DNA from: CAVPKN01 sp964588495
GTDB lineage: Bacteria > Chlamydiota > Chlamydiia > Chlamydiales > JAAKFR01
Direction: 5' to 3'
Assembly: GCA_964588495.1 (NCBI GenBank)
Contig: CAZPPS010000011.1
Coordinates: 7,460-71,459, forward strand
DNA length: 64,000 bases
Positions within the stretch are counted from its first letter, which is position 1, and the number at the start of each line of letters is the position of its first letter. The position numbers were made by a program, and so were the translations under genes. The notes below the pieces were generated by a model. The model was given only the letters and a program-made list of their open reading frames with translations, ran no database searches and was not told the DNA's origin. Shown here piece by piece: positions 53,207 through 62,915 of the stretch.

Positions 53207-54742
53207 ATGATTAAAGGGCTGGGCGAAAATCTGGATCCTCAATCTTTTCCCGTTTCTGGGTTTTTGAAGAAAAATGAGGAAATCACAAAGGTCATCGTGC
53301 CGGTTCTTGCGGCATCTAGTAGTCAAGGATTCGCAGAATCAATGGGGATAGGATGTGCAGCGCTAGCATTGAATGATGGGGCGCAATATGCCGTTTTTGA
53401 AAATCTTTTCCCTTTTTTAGGAAATCAACCTTTTCTCAATTTAACTTCTGTCTGTGCGCGCTGGTCTAAAGCTGTGATTGGTTTTTATTCGGCTCAGGAG
53501 TTGCGATTTCTAGGATATTTCATTGATGAGATGTGCAGGCCAGAGGATGCAGTTTTTTTAAAAGCAGCGGCTGAGGAAAAACTAAAGAAGGCAAAGACGT
53601 TAAAAGAGCTAGAAACCGCAGTTGAAGATTTTCTGTCGATTGACTTGGAAATTCCAGAGCTGAGCACAGAAAATTTGATGCAACTGCAAGAAGAGCTTCA
53701 CCGTTTTTCAAACTTAATTCAGGCCTTTGTCTGCAAATTAATCATTGGGAAGCTTAAGAGTGAAGGGGCTCCTCAGCTTAAGGAAGCTAACGAGAAACTT
53801 GAAGAAAAAATGAGAAGTGGTGTTGCATTTTCACTTTTGTTATCAGAGAGATTGTGTGTCGCCGATCTAGTTTTAGCCATCAGGAAACAGATTATTAAAT
53901 TAGTGGAGTTAAAAGAATTTTCCTGTGCCATTGAAGAGACAAAAAGTATTAAATGGGAATGCAGATCAATCATCAAATTTATTTGTGGCGCAATTTTAAA
54001 TATCAAAAATTTTTCTACATCTTTTGGATTCATGGAAAAGTTGCTTTTAGCGCATGAGAATCCTCTTTTCTATGATACTTTCGAAACGATTAAACAATCA
54101 AAAATTCAGCTACTCACTCAACAAATTGATTCAGGTTACATTGAAGATGTCATCATAAAGATTAATCATTTTGATGAAAAATACCGAAGAACTTTTGCAA
54201 ACGCCTGTTTCAAACATTTCTTTTTTAAAAATGTTGATTTCAACACCGTCCCAATCTTATTTTCAAAAATAGCAAACAACGAAATAAAAATTGATTTTCT
54301 GAACGAATTTTATTTAGCCTGCAAGACTAAGTGGGTCCTGACGGTCAATTCAAACGAAGTTCTAAAAATACTAGTACAATGCCAAGCTGAAATTGATTTA
54401 ACAGCTGACCCTCAATTGTTGGAAGATGATTATCAATTAAGCATTCATCTTTTTTCTGCTCTCACCATAGTAAGACCTACTGATTTGGCCACTATCCAAG
54501 TGCTGTTTGAACATCTAAAAAGGATCGAAGAACACGATCCAGGGGCTTTTATTGATTCCTTTCCAAAACAAACAGCCAGCGAATTCTTAGAAAATTTAGA
54601 ATCCGATGCATTTACACTTAAGGGAGATGCAAAGACAATTGAGGAGCTCCGTAGTCAATCTTTGATCTGGATCAATCAATGCCCTAGGCCAAAAAAAACA
54701 AGTCTCAGAAAATTCATTTTGAGAGCTCTAAGCCCAAAATGA
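53207..54742 (+). CDS. F-box-like protein, paralogue of 2250-3458
   Basis: An F-box-like segment (YAVFENLFPFLGNQPFLNLT ... SVCARWSKAVIGFY) lies at about residues 64-100. The remaining 400 residues are helical. Overall order and the C-terminus (EELRSQSLIWINQCPRP) resemble the 402-residue protein at 2250-3458. It is divergently placed from the F-box gene at 51626-53077, 129 bp apart, so both promoters lie in that gap. Confidence 0.65.
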   Translation: MIKGLGENLDPQSFPVSGFLKKNEEITKVIVPVLAASSSQGFAESMGIGCAALALNDGAQYAVFENLFPFLGNQPFLNLTSVCARWSKAVIGFYSAQELRFLGYFIDEMCRPEDAVFLKAAAEEKLKKAKTLKELETAVEDFLSIDLEIPELSTENLMQLQEELHRFSNLIQAFVCKLIIGKLKSEGAPQLKEANEKLEEKMRSGVAFSLLLSERLCVADLVLAIRKQIIKLVELKEFSCAIEETKSIKWECRSIIKFICGAILNIKNFSTSFGFMEKLLLAHENPLFYDTFETIKQSKIQLLTQQIDSGYIEDVIIKINHFDEKYRRTFANACFKHFFFKNVDFNTVPILFSKIANNEIKIDFLNEFYLACKTKWVLTVNSNEVLKILVQCQAEIDLTADPQLLEDDYQLSIHLFSALTIVRPTDLATIQVLFEHLKRIEEHDPGAFIDSFPKQTASEFLENLESDAFTLKGDAKTIEELRSQSLIWINQCPRPKKTSLRKFILRALSPK

Positions 54743-54781
54743 TTAAGCAGGAAGATTTGCTTTGAAATCGAAATCAGTTTT

Positions 54782-55837
54782 TTAGACTTCTTTTTTCTCT
54801 TTAAGATTTTGGATGGCTTTTTCGGACTGGAGATCGGTTGCGTATTGATCCAATTTAGCGGTGAATTTGGGGGCGACGCAAAGTCTTTTGCTTTTCAAGA
54901 AGTTGATAGCTTGGGTTGGGGTTACTTCAAAACGGTTGATGAGATAGGCTGCCAGGATGGTCGCACTTCTTGATTGGCCTATTTGGCAATGAACAAGGGT
55001 TTTTACGTTGTTTTGGATGGCTGCATCGATGACTTTAAAAAGGGGTTCAAATTTCTCGATGATACTTAAAGATTGAAGAGCCTTGGATTTTTGTGCACAA
55101 ATCTCCCTCAGAAGATCATCAGACTGAGTTCCATCCCATTCTGTGAGTTCTTGAGAATATAGTTCTGTGCAATCATGGACAAAGGCATCCCAAAATTCGG
55201 GAGCGTCATCCATCAGTTTTCCGATGTAGTGCCACGTGATGTTATGCTCTTTAAAAGACGTTTTGTAATCCTCAACTTTTTTTTCGAACAGATCAATATA
55301 ATCGCTAGCGATTGCACGTAGTGGACAGGCGGTGATGATCGTCGTAAATTGATTGGGGTTGGCTGTGTTGAGCTGCTCGGGTTCTGACCATGCAATTGAC
55401 TTTAAGCAAGGAAAATAGGTGGTTTGTGCAAATGATTGGCCATTGCCAAGATAAAGACCATTGATGATCCGATCACAAGGGGTATATCTGCTTGTATCAA
55501 TTTTGGTCTCATCTCTCTCTACAACTTCCGGTGTATTAATGATTTCATCGCGAATAGAGGTTAGATCTAGTGTGCCGCTGAGCTTTTTTTTGATGGCTAT
55601 ACTAGCTCCTGTAATGACATCGGCGATAAAAACGCCCCCAATTCCTGTTCCCCCTGCCACAAGATAGGGCCCAACAACCGCTCCCACTGGCGGAACGAAA
55701 AAAGATGTGATAGCCGTTCCGATCCCGAGAGCAACGAGAGTTCCATCCACAATAAGAGAGACACTATTGCCTTTACTTATCTGTGTTGTATCCTGACCTC
55801 TTGCCTCTTCAACAATTTTAGAAATAGTAAAGCTCAT
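54782..55837 (-). CDS. dual-specificity phosphatase with Inc-like hydrophobic domain
   Basis: The C-terminal domain carries the Cys-x5-Arg active site HCQIGQSRSAT (Cys284, Arg290) of dual-specificity protein phosphatases, preceded by the region WHYIGKLMDDAPEF that may hold the general-acid Asp. The first 90 residues contain two adjacent hydrophobic runs (LIVDGTLVALGIGTAITSFF and VGPYLVAGGTGIGGVFIADV) broken by PPVG, a bilobed layout like chlamydial Inc proteins. A phosphatase held in the vacuole membrane and facing the host cytosol is a reasonable inference. Confidence 0.75.
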   Translation of the reverse strand: MSFTISKIVEEARGQDTTQISKGNSVSLIVDGTLVALGIGTAITSFFVPPVGAVVGPYLVAGGTGIGGVFIADVITGASIAIKKKLSGTLDLTSIRDEIINTPEVVERDETKIDTSRYTPCDRIINGLYLGNGQSFAQTTYFPCLKSIAWSEPEQLNTANPNQFTTIITACPLRAIASDYIDLFEKKVEDYKTSFKEHNITWHYIGKLMDDAPEFWDAFVHDCTELYSQELTEWDGTQSDDLLREICAQKSKALQSLSIIEKFEPLFKVIDAAIQNNVKTLVHCQIGQSRSATILAAYLINRFEVTPTQAINFLKSKRLCVAPKFTAKLDQYATDLQSEKAIQNLKEKKEV

Positions 55838-55948
55838 CGTTTCCCATCTATTAAAAAATTAAGTGTGACAGTCTACAAAAATTGCACTTTAAAAAACAGG
55901 GTTTTGGTAATATTTCTTTTCTTTTGATCTCCTGAGGAGGAATTAACT

Positions 55949-57220
55949 ATGTATATACAAAAAGTTTCATCTACCACCGTTTCTTTCAAATATGTGAAAC
56001 AAGAAAATTTCCGTGCTGTTCATATCCGTAAAAGCGATCAAAAGGAAAATCTACACACTTACCTGCTTGAAAAGATCCCTTTTTTCAAACAATACTTTGA
56101 ACAGCTGCCCCAGTCGACTAATGAAAGCGATTTGAGCCAGAAAATCCTGTTCAGCTATTTACTCAAACGGGGATTTACCTATGAAGACAGCCTTCCCTTA
56201 AAAGCCAATGTGAACCTTTTTGATAAACATTCCCCTCATAGTTTTTTTAGTGAAACGGATCTGAAATCTTTTACGGAAAATGGGGTGATCGGACCCAAAA
56301 AAATCAAATCTGTTTCACAAGAGAAACTGCGCGTGCTGGATTCCCGATTTGCTGGGATACTTAATATGACAGATCCAGGAAGACTAAAGATGTCACAGCA
56401 AGAATGGCGTGATCCTGATGTACTGGATCTTGCCACGAATGAGGAGATCTTGGAAAAAGTGAGCTTCCTTTTAGGGTCGAATGTCAAGATACGGGCAACC
56501 AACATACATACACATCCTCCAGGCAAACGCAGTATTTCCTCCATGACTACCAGCCAGGCTTCCGATTTTTATGCACATAGCACGACCAATCTTGAAGCTG
56601 CGGTTATCCCCACTGTAGATACCGAAAATCCATTTTGTGACAAAGATGCGATCACCGTCTGGGTTAGTATCGCAGGAACAGACAAGCATAATTCTCCCCT
56701 TTTTGTTTTCCCAGGAACCCATAAATGGGATATCATGACTCCCCTGACTTATTTAGACCACGCTAAAGAGGATCGGGAAGCTTTACTCAACACCTGCAAA
56801 CTTTTGGCGACACAAGACTTTGGAAATCACCTCAACGCCAATCACTACCTTTTCTATAATTACCTTTTAACATCCCAAAACCAATTCCCGCTTAAAAAGA
56901 CTATGAAAACTAATTTGCTAATGCAGCCTGGAGATTGTGTGATTTTCTCAAGCCATTTGTTGCATGGCTTAAATCTTAATACAACTTTTGATCCCCGTTT
57001 AGGGATATCGATTCAATATTCACAGGCTACGAATGAGGAAAATCACAAAAACCTCACGCTTGTGAATTCTTCATTTACCAGAAAAGAACAGCTAGAACTA
57101 GGTTTAGACATAGCAGATGAGCGCATGCCTAGCATTCAAGTTTCTGGCAATGAGTTTCATGTAAAATCTAAGCCGATCGACCTTGCAGCTTTAAAAGATA
57201 CCTTACGCAAAAAGCTTTAG
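55949..57220 (+). CDS. PhyH/SyrB2-like 2-oxoglutarate Fe(II) oxygenase, possible halogenase
   Basis: The order of blocks fits the phytanoyl-CoA dioxygenase superfamily: HSTTNLEAA (His210), ITVWVSIAGTDKHNSPLFVF, PGTHKW, QPGDCVIFSSHLLHG (His339) and PRLGISIQY (oxoglutarate Arg). In hydroxylases the first motif is H-x-D/E. Here Thr212 takes that place, and HSTTNLEAA lines up by eye with HQAATFANA of the halogenase SyrB2, which lacks the Asp so that chloride can bind. Hence a halogenase or an inactive member is possible. GAGGAGG precedes the ATG. Confidence 0.7.
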   Translation: MYIQKVSSTTVSFKYVKQENFRAVHIRKSDQKENLHTYLLEKIPFFKQYFEQLPQSTNESDLSQKILFSYLLKRGFTYEDSLPLKANVNLFDKHSPHSFFSETDLKSFTENGVIGPKKIKSVSQEKLRVLDSRFAGILNMTDPGRLKMSQQEWRDPDVLDLATNEEILEKVSFLLGSNVKIRATNIHTHPPGKRSISSMTTSQASDFYAHSTTNLEAAVIPTVDTENPFCDKDAITVWVSIAGTDKHNSPLFVFPGTHKWDIMTPLTYLDHAKEDREALLNTCKLLATQDFGNHLNANHYLFYNYLLTSQNQFPLKKTMKTNLLMQPGDCVIFSSHLLHGLNLNTTFDPRLGISIQYSQATNEENHKNLTLVNSSFTRKEQLELGLDIADERMPSIQVSGNEFHVKSKPIDLAALKDTLRKKL

Positions 57221-57224
57221 TTAA

Positions 57225-57345
57225 AAATAAAATGACAGGATAAAAGGATAGATAGGATAATTTAAATTGTTATCTTTATTCTTTTATCCTGCTTATCCTT
57301 TCATCCTGTTATTTTTTCTTATTTATCTTGTATTGCGCTTTCTTA
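57225..57345. repeat. dispersed palindromic repeat, copy 4
   Basis: The arms (GACAGGATAAAAGGATAGAT and TTCTTTTATCCTGCTTATCC) and a tail ending GCGCTTTCTTAACG are present. It stands directly after the oxygenase gene and before ku. The rest of the gap to 57405 is A/T-rich and should hold the ku promoter. Confidence 0.7.
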
Positions 57346-57405
57346 ACGACTCTTTTTATTAAATAATAATTTACATTTGTAATGCTTTTATTATAAAATT
57401 TAATT

Positions 57406-58242
57406 ATGAGAGCTATCTGGAAAGGGTCCATCGCCTTTGGACTTGTTAATATCCCGATTAATGTCTATCCAGCCTCGGAAGAGCATGGTCTTGAATTCCA
57501 CATGCTTCATAAGGATGATCTTTCCCCGATCCGATTTGCCCGTATCTGCCTGGCTGATAATAAAGAGATACCTTATAGCGATATTGTTAAGGGGTTTGAG
57601 TATGAAAAAGGGGAATATGTGGTTGTCGACGCTGAGGATTTTAAGAATGCCGACGCTAAAAAGACCTCTACGATTGAAATTCAGCACTTTACAGAAGTGG
57701 ATCAGATCAATCCCGTTTACTTCGAAAAACCCTACTATTTAGAGCCTGATAAAAAAGCGGGAAAATCTTTCAAGCTTCTTCATGAGGCTCTTCTGAAATC
57801 CAAAAAAGTGGCGATTGCCAATTTTGTGTTCCGCAATCGGGAACATATTGGGGCAATTCTCCCCACAGAAGAGGGGCTTGTCTTGATCCAGATGCGCTAC
57901 CTGGCAGAAATTCGATCAGCAGAAACTTTGGAAATGCCCAAAGAAAAAGTGACAGCAGCTGAGCTTAAGATGGCTCTCTCTATTGTAGATCAGCTCACTC
58001 AACCCTTTGAACCAGAAAAATTTCACGATACCTATGTCGAATCGCTCATGGATGTGGTTCAGGCTAAGCTAAAAGGGAAAAAGACAGTACGTGCTCCTAA
58101 AGAGAAGAAGCCTTCGTATGAGGCGCGCGATTTGATGCACCTTTTGCAGGAAAGCTTGAAAAAAGCGGCAGGTTCGCCTGAGAAAAAAACGAAACGCTCC
58201 GTGAATGAAAAACGAAAGCCCGCGAAAAGAAAATCGGCATGA
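57406..58242 (+). CDS. ku: Ku DNA end-binding protein
   Basis: Ku forms a homodimeric ring on DNA ends and recruits LigD in bacterial non-homologous end joining. The start RAIWKGSIAFGLVNIPINVY is the family's N-terminal signature; YYLEPDKKAGKSFKLLHEAL and VLIQMRYLAEIRS follow in the core. The C-terminal tail is Lys-rich (KKTKRSVNEKRKPAKRKSA), as in Ku proteins that thread onto DNA. ligD overlaps the stop by four bases. Confidence 0.95.
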   Translation: MRAIWKGSIAFGLVNIPINVYPASEEHGLEFHMLHKDDLSPIRFARICLADNKEIPYSDIVKGFEYEKGEYVVVDAEDFKNADAKKTSTIEIQHFTEVDQINPVYFEKPYYLEPDKKAGKSFKLLHEALLKSKKVAIANFVFRNREHIGAILPTEEGLVLIQMRYLAEIRSAETLEMPKEKVTAAELKMALSIVDQLTQPFEPEKFHDTYVESLMDVVQAKLKGKKTVRAPKEKKPSYEARDLMHLLQESLKKAAGSPEKKTKRSVNEKRKPAKRKSA

Positions 58243-60557
58243 GCCTCAAAAAATATAGTTCCAAGAGAAATCTCAAGAAATCACACGAACCTAAAGCTGA
58301 AATTTCTAAGAGAAAAAAGGGTGATCTCAAGTTCGTAGTTCAAAAACACGCAGCCTCCCGTCTTCATTATGATTTCCGATTAGAAGTGGATGGCGTTTTA
58401 AAAAGCTGGGCAGTTCCGAAGGGACCCTCATTAGATCCTAATATTAAGCATCTGGCCGTTCAAGTGGAAGACCATCCCTTTGAGTATCGAAAATTCGAAG
58501 GGATTATCCCCAGCGGGTATGGGGCCGGCACAGTGATGATTTGGGACGAAGGGACTTATAATGTCGACGATGAGAGCTCAGCTAAATCTGAAAATTTGAT
58601 GCGTGAAGGGCTGAAAAAAGGCTCGATTCATTTCACTTTAAATGGCGATAAACTCAAAGGGCGCTTTGCCCTTGTCAAAATGAAGCGGGAGGGAAATGAA
58701 TGGATTTTGATTAAATCAAAAGATGCATTTGCCTCCAAAGAAGACGTTACCCACAAGGATCGGTCTGCAGTTTCTAACAAAAAATTGGAAGAAATAGGCA
58801 AAAGCAAACCGATGCTTGCAAGTACTGTCGATAAGCCGTTTGATAGTAAAGAGTGGCTTTTTGAGATTAAACTCGATGGTTTTCGAGCCCTTGCCAACTT
58901 AAACGGCAAAAAAGTCTCTCTTTATTCCCGCAACTTCAACTCGTTTAATCAAAGTTTCCCAGCTCTTGTTGAGGAGCTTAAAAGCCTCAATCTCGATGCC
59001 GTTTTGGATGGGGAAATTGTGGCTTTGGATGAACATGGGATCTCCCATTTTCAAGCGCTCCAAAACTACAAATCGGAATCCAACATCTATTTTTATGTCT
59101 TCGACATTCTCTATTTGAATGGAAAAGATCTGCGCGATTTGCCTCTACTCAAGCGCAAGGCGATCCTCAAAAAGGTGCTCAAACAAAAAGGGGCGATCCG
59201 TTATCTCGACTATATCGAAAATGAGGGGAAAAAGTTTTTTGAGCTTTGCAAAAGCCATGGCCTCGAAGGGGTGATTGGGAAAGTCAAATCAAGCCCTTAC
59301 AAAAGTGGCGAGCGTTCCAAAAATTGGGTGAAAATCAAGGCGGAATATAACGAAGAATTTGTCATTTGTGGCTTTACGGAGCCGAAAAGGAGCCGCAAAA
59401 ACTTTGGGTCGCTGCTAGTGGGTGTTTACGAGGGAAAAACTTTAAGATTTGCGGGGCGCGTGGGAGGAGGTTTTACCGAAAATGAGCTTATTGAGGTCAA
59501 AAAGAAACTCCTTCCCCTTGTGACTCAAGACTCCCCTTTCCAAAATCCCCCTTCGACAAAAAATATCACATGGGTGAAGCCAGAGCTTCTTTGCCAAGTG
59601 AAGTTTAAAGAATGGACTTCCGAAGGAATCCTGCGGATGCCCATTTATTTAGGTATGCGAGAAGATAAACAAGCTCAAGCCGACGCTTACGATTTTATCA
59701 CCCATCCCGACAAGCTTTACTGGGAAAAAGAGAAGATCACAAAAGGAGATCTTCTCGATTATTACGAAGCGGTCGCCCCCTTTATTCTCCCCTATTTGAT
59801 CGACCGTCCTGAAACTCTCAAAAGATTTCCAAATGGGATTGACCAACCCAAATTTTTCCAAAAAAACGTCACAAACTACCCCGATTGGCTCCAAACTTTT
59901 AAAGTGGCGCACCATGACAAGATAGTCAACTACGCCCTTGTTCAGGATATGAGAAGCCTTCTTTACATAGTGAATATGGGTTGTATTGAGATTCATCCTT
60001 GGTTTTCAACCATCCACAACTTAGAAAATCCCGAATTTATGATCTTAGATCTCGATCCAGAAGCTATTCACTTTGATTCTGTTGTGGAAACGGCCCTGAA
60101 CATACACACCCTCTTGGATGCGCTAAAAGTTCCCAATTTCTGCAAAACGTCAGGAGGCAGAGGGCTTCACATCGCCATTCCGCTACAGGGACGCTATACT
60201 TTCGAACAGGCCAAACAATTTGCCGAATTGATTGCCCTTGTGGCACACAAAAAGCTTCCCGAAATCACATCTTTAGAAAGATCTCCAAAAAAGAGACAGA
60301 AGAAAGTGTATATCGATTGCTACCAAAACAATTTTGGGCAAACACTTGCCGCTCCCTATAGCGTCCGCGCTAAACCAGGCGCTCCCGTCGCCACTCCCCT
60401 TCTCTGGAAAGAAGTAAAACCCGGACTTAACCCCTCAAACTTCAACCTATTCAACACTTTAGCCCGCCTCAAAAAAAAGGGAGACCTCTTCAAACCTGTC
60501 CTCGAAAAAGGGGCCGATCTCGAAAAAGCCCTTAAACTTTTACAGAAGTTTCTGTAG
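58239..60557 (+). CDS. ligD: multidomain NHEJ DNA ligase LigD
   Basis: The three domains lie in the order phosphoesterase - ligase - polymerase. Phosphoesterase: HAASRLHYDFRLEVDGVL and VEDHPFEYRKFEG. Ligase: EIKLDGFRALANL with the adenylated Lys, DGEIVALDEHG, EGVIGKVK and WVKIK. Polymerase (primase type): the DLDP metal site and FCKTSGGRGLHIAIP. At 772 residues it is of normal length, and the ending DLFKPVLEKGADLEKALKLL looks native. Translation is coupled to ku. A Tn3-family transposon end begins within the stop codon. Confidence 0.95.
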   Translation: MSLKKYSSKRNLKKSHEPKAEISKRKKGDLKFVVQKHAASRLHYDFRLEVDGVLKSWAVPKGPSLDPNIKHLAVQVEDHPFEYRKFEGIIPSGYGAGTVMIWDEGTYNVDDESSAKSENLMREGLKKGSIHFTLNGDKLKGRFALVKMKREGNEWILIKSKDAFASKEDVTHKDRSAVSNKKLEEIGKSKPMLASTVDKPFDSKEWLFEIKLDGFRALANLNGKKVSLYSRNFNSFNQSFPALVEELKSLNLDAVLDGEIVALDEHGISHFQALQNYKSESNIYFYVFDILYLNGKDLRDLPLLKRKAILKKVLKQKGAIRYLDYIENEGKKFFELCKSHGLEGVIGKVKSSPYKSGERSKNWVKIKAEYNEEFVICGFTEPKRSRKNFGSLLVGVYEGKTLRFAGRVGGGFTENELIEVKKKLLPLVTQDSPFQNPPSTKNITWVKPELLCQVKFKEWTSEGILRMPIYLGMREDKQAQADAYDFITHPDKLYWEKEKITKGDLLDYYEAVAPFILPYLIDRPETLKRFPNGIDQPKFFQKNVTNYPDWLQTFKVAHHDKIVNYALVQDMRSLLYIVNMGCIEIHPWFSTIHNLENPEFMILDLDPEAIHFDSVVETALNIHTLLDALKVPNFCKTSGGRGLHIAIPLQGRYTFEQAKQFAELIALVAHKKLPEITSLERSPKKRQKKVYIDCYQNNFGQTLAAPYSVRAKPGAPVATPLLWKEVKPGLNPSNFNLFNTLARLKKKGDLFKPVLEKGADLEKALKLLQKFL

Positions 60558-60594
60558 GGGTCGACTCACGAAACGGAATTTAAAGCCGTTAAGC
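60557..60594. repeat. Tn3-family terminal inverted repeat
   Basis: GGGGTCGACTCACGAAACGG begins a 38-bp end of the type found on Tn3-family elements (GGGG-T-C-G start). It matches the solo end at 44130-44168 in most positions. The first G is the last base of the ligD stop codon. The opposite end of this transposon was not found in the window. Confidence 0.8.
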
Positions 60595-61955
60595 TGGCGA
60601 AATGGGTCGAAGTGGTTTGAATTTCCCTTTATTGGACGATCCTTTTCTCCATACATAGTCACCTGTCAAATTAATATGTTCCCATCCCAGTGGCGATATG
60701 TGCTGCAAAAATGCATCATCGATAGTTCTGCCATGTGATTTCAATGCTTTAATCGCTCTCTCTAAATAAACCGTGTTCCATAAAATGATAGCTGCAACTA
60801 CCAAATTAAGGCCGCTGGCGCGGTAGCGCTGGTTTTCAAAATTGCGGTCGCGCATTTCTCCAAGGCGATTGAAAAATACCGCTCTGGCTAGCGCATTTCT
60901 TGCTTCACCTTTATTCAATGCAGCGTTGACTCGATGACGCAACTCTATATTTTGTAACCACTCTAATGTAAACAATGTACGTTCGATCCTTCCAAGTTCG
61001 CGCAAAGCTACAGCTAAACCATTTTGTCGGGGATAGCTACCTATTTTTCGCAAAATAAGCGAGGCTGTGACGGTCCCCTGCTTGATCGATGCTGCTAACC
61101 GCAGAATTTCATTCCAGTGCATTCGAATGAGCTTTTGATTCAATATGCCACCAATAAGAGATGAAAGGGCTGGATAGTGAACCGGCTCACTTGGAACATA
61201 TAATCGTTTATCTGCTAATCCCCGAATGCGAGGAGCAAAACGAAATCCAAGTAAATGCGTTAATGCAAATACATGATCTGTAAATCCCGAAGTGTCAGTA
61301 TAATGCTCCTCAATGCGCAAGTCGGATTCATGACAAAGCAATCCATCCAACACGTAGGTCGCGTCGCGTACTCCGACATTGATGACCCGATTGTGAAAGG
61401 GCGCATATTGATCTGAAACGTGCGTATAAAATTGCACCCCGGGTTCGCTGCCATATTTGGGATTAATTTGACCCATGGCTTCATAATATCCTCCAGCTTT
61501 GAACCTTTGCCCATCGGAGGATGAGGTTGTACCATCTCCCCAATGAGCAGCAAATGGATGCTTATGTTGCTCATTAATGAGTGTTGCAAGAGCTGCTGAA
61601 TACGTTTATCAATGATATGCCAAGCTTGTAACCATGATAGCTTGGCGTAAGTGATACCTGGAGATGATTCTGCCATTTTAGATAACCCGAGATTGATGGC
61701 GTCGCTCAAAATTGCACTTAGCAATAACAGTTTGTCTCGAGCCTGAGCCCCGCTTTTAAGGTGCGTAAATTTTTGGCTAAAACCAGTCCATTCATCAACC
61801 TCAATCAATATTTCTGTAATTTTGACTCGTGGCAAAAGACTATAGGCTGATTTTATAGCTACTTCTGCTTCAGAAGGCACAGTATTAGTCAATGGCGTAA
61901 TCTTTAGTCCAGATGCTGTGATGATTGCATCTGGAAGTTTATCGGCTTTGGCCAG
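60589..61955 (-). pseudogene. tnpA: Tn3-family transposase TnpA, 3' part, frameshifted
   Basis: The C-terminal 295 residues (from MGQINPKYGSEPGVQFYTHV, including DATYVLDGLL and ending in SNKGKFKPLRPISPA) are intact TnpA. The part before it (LPRVKITEILIEVDEWTGFS, SDAINLGLSKMAE) is in another frame, with the break near 61590 just before the block that should read WGDGTTSSSDGQ, so one base is lost or gained. Homology ends at about 61955 (LAKADKLPDAIITASGLKIT), where an IS982 fragment begins. About half of a roughly 1000-residue transposase remains. Confidence 0.85.
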
Positions 61956-61962
61956 GCAGTTA

Positions 61963-62424
61963 GTAATCTAATGAAAATGCCAGTAGCTCGCCTAAATCAT
62001 TCACAATTAGATGAACTTTAAAACCGAAAAACCATCCCATAGAAGTTTTGCCGCGCTTTGCAAGCCCACGAAATACTCGATGTTTTCCAATTCTTTTGGG
62101 GTGGCATACCTCTAGAGAAGTGCTGTCGACAAAAGAAATTCCAGTCACATGTCCCATACAACTAATTAGATAGCAATACAGGGGGAAGGCCTATTCTTTT
62201 TTCAGTTTGACGAAACGCTGATAACTTGGGCATTTGGGAAATTCACGATTCAGATGTTTTACAACATAACCTGTATAAAAGGTTTTGAAGTTTCTGAAGC
62301 CTCTCATATGAAACAGGATAACAATGGTCATTACCTCGCTTGCATGTAAGCTAGGCAGGCGGCGAGGGGGTCTTTTCCCCTTACCAATTAATATTTGATT
62401 CCATTGGTGCTCGAAATTCATCCA
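61963..62424 (-). pseudogene. IS982-family transposase, stop codon and 3' truncation
   Basis: The frame reads HASEVMTIVILFHMRGFRNF, then KTFYTGYVVKHLNREFP and RFVKLKKE, then an in-frame TAG (near 62191), then continues GISFVDSTSLEVCH and GLAKRGKTSMGWFFGFKVHL, the DDE region of IS982 transposases. It ends in NDLGELLAF, where it abuts the Tn3 piece, so the last third with the final Glu is gone. Confidence 0.8.
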
Positions 62425-62558
62425 GAAATCGTGTATAGTGCAGCGTAACCCATTGTGAGCCTCTTTTCGTGGTTTGTTACTTGAATCGCAACAACTTTAA
62501 CGAAATTGAGGCTCTTTTTCAATAAATTTATAACATAAGTTTCTCTGCCAAAATCACT

Positions 62559-62870
62559 TCAAAATCGAACTGAGGTTAAATAGCGAAAAAAGCGACTCAA
62601 TGTATCGTGAGAGGGTACTCCATTGATACAGATATCAAATTGATTAAGCCATTCAATATTAGAGCTCGCCCAGAGATTGACCTCCACCCAATCGTCAGCA
62701 CCACAGAGAATGCCTAAAATTGCTATCGTGATTAGATCGAAGAGATTATAGACTTGATTACGTTCCTTGCGTGGGTCAGGAATAATCGAAAAACAGGACA
62801 ATTGATGTTTGACGTAGCGAATTTTTATCTGACATTTTAAAACCTCCAGTTTAGAAGGTAAAGTCTTCAA
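62559..62870 (-). pseudogene. ISAs1-family transposase, N-terminal fragment
   Basis: The 103 codons contain FSIIPDPRKERNQVYNLFDL, ILCGADDWVEVNLWA and GVPSHDTLSRFF, the conserved N-terminal region of ISAs1-family transposases (usually about 370 residues). The catalytic DDE part is missing on the 62559 side. With the IS982 and Tn3 pieces it forms a graveyard of insertion sequences between ligD and the F-box gene. Confidence 0.8.
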
Positions 62871-62915
62871 AAATTTTCGCTCATGTCAAATCATTTCTTC
62901 ATGCAATTTCCCTGG

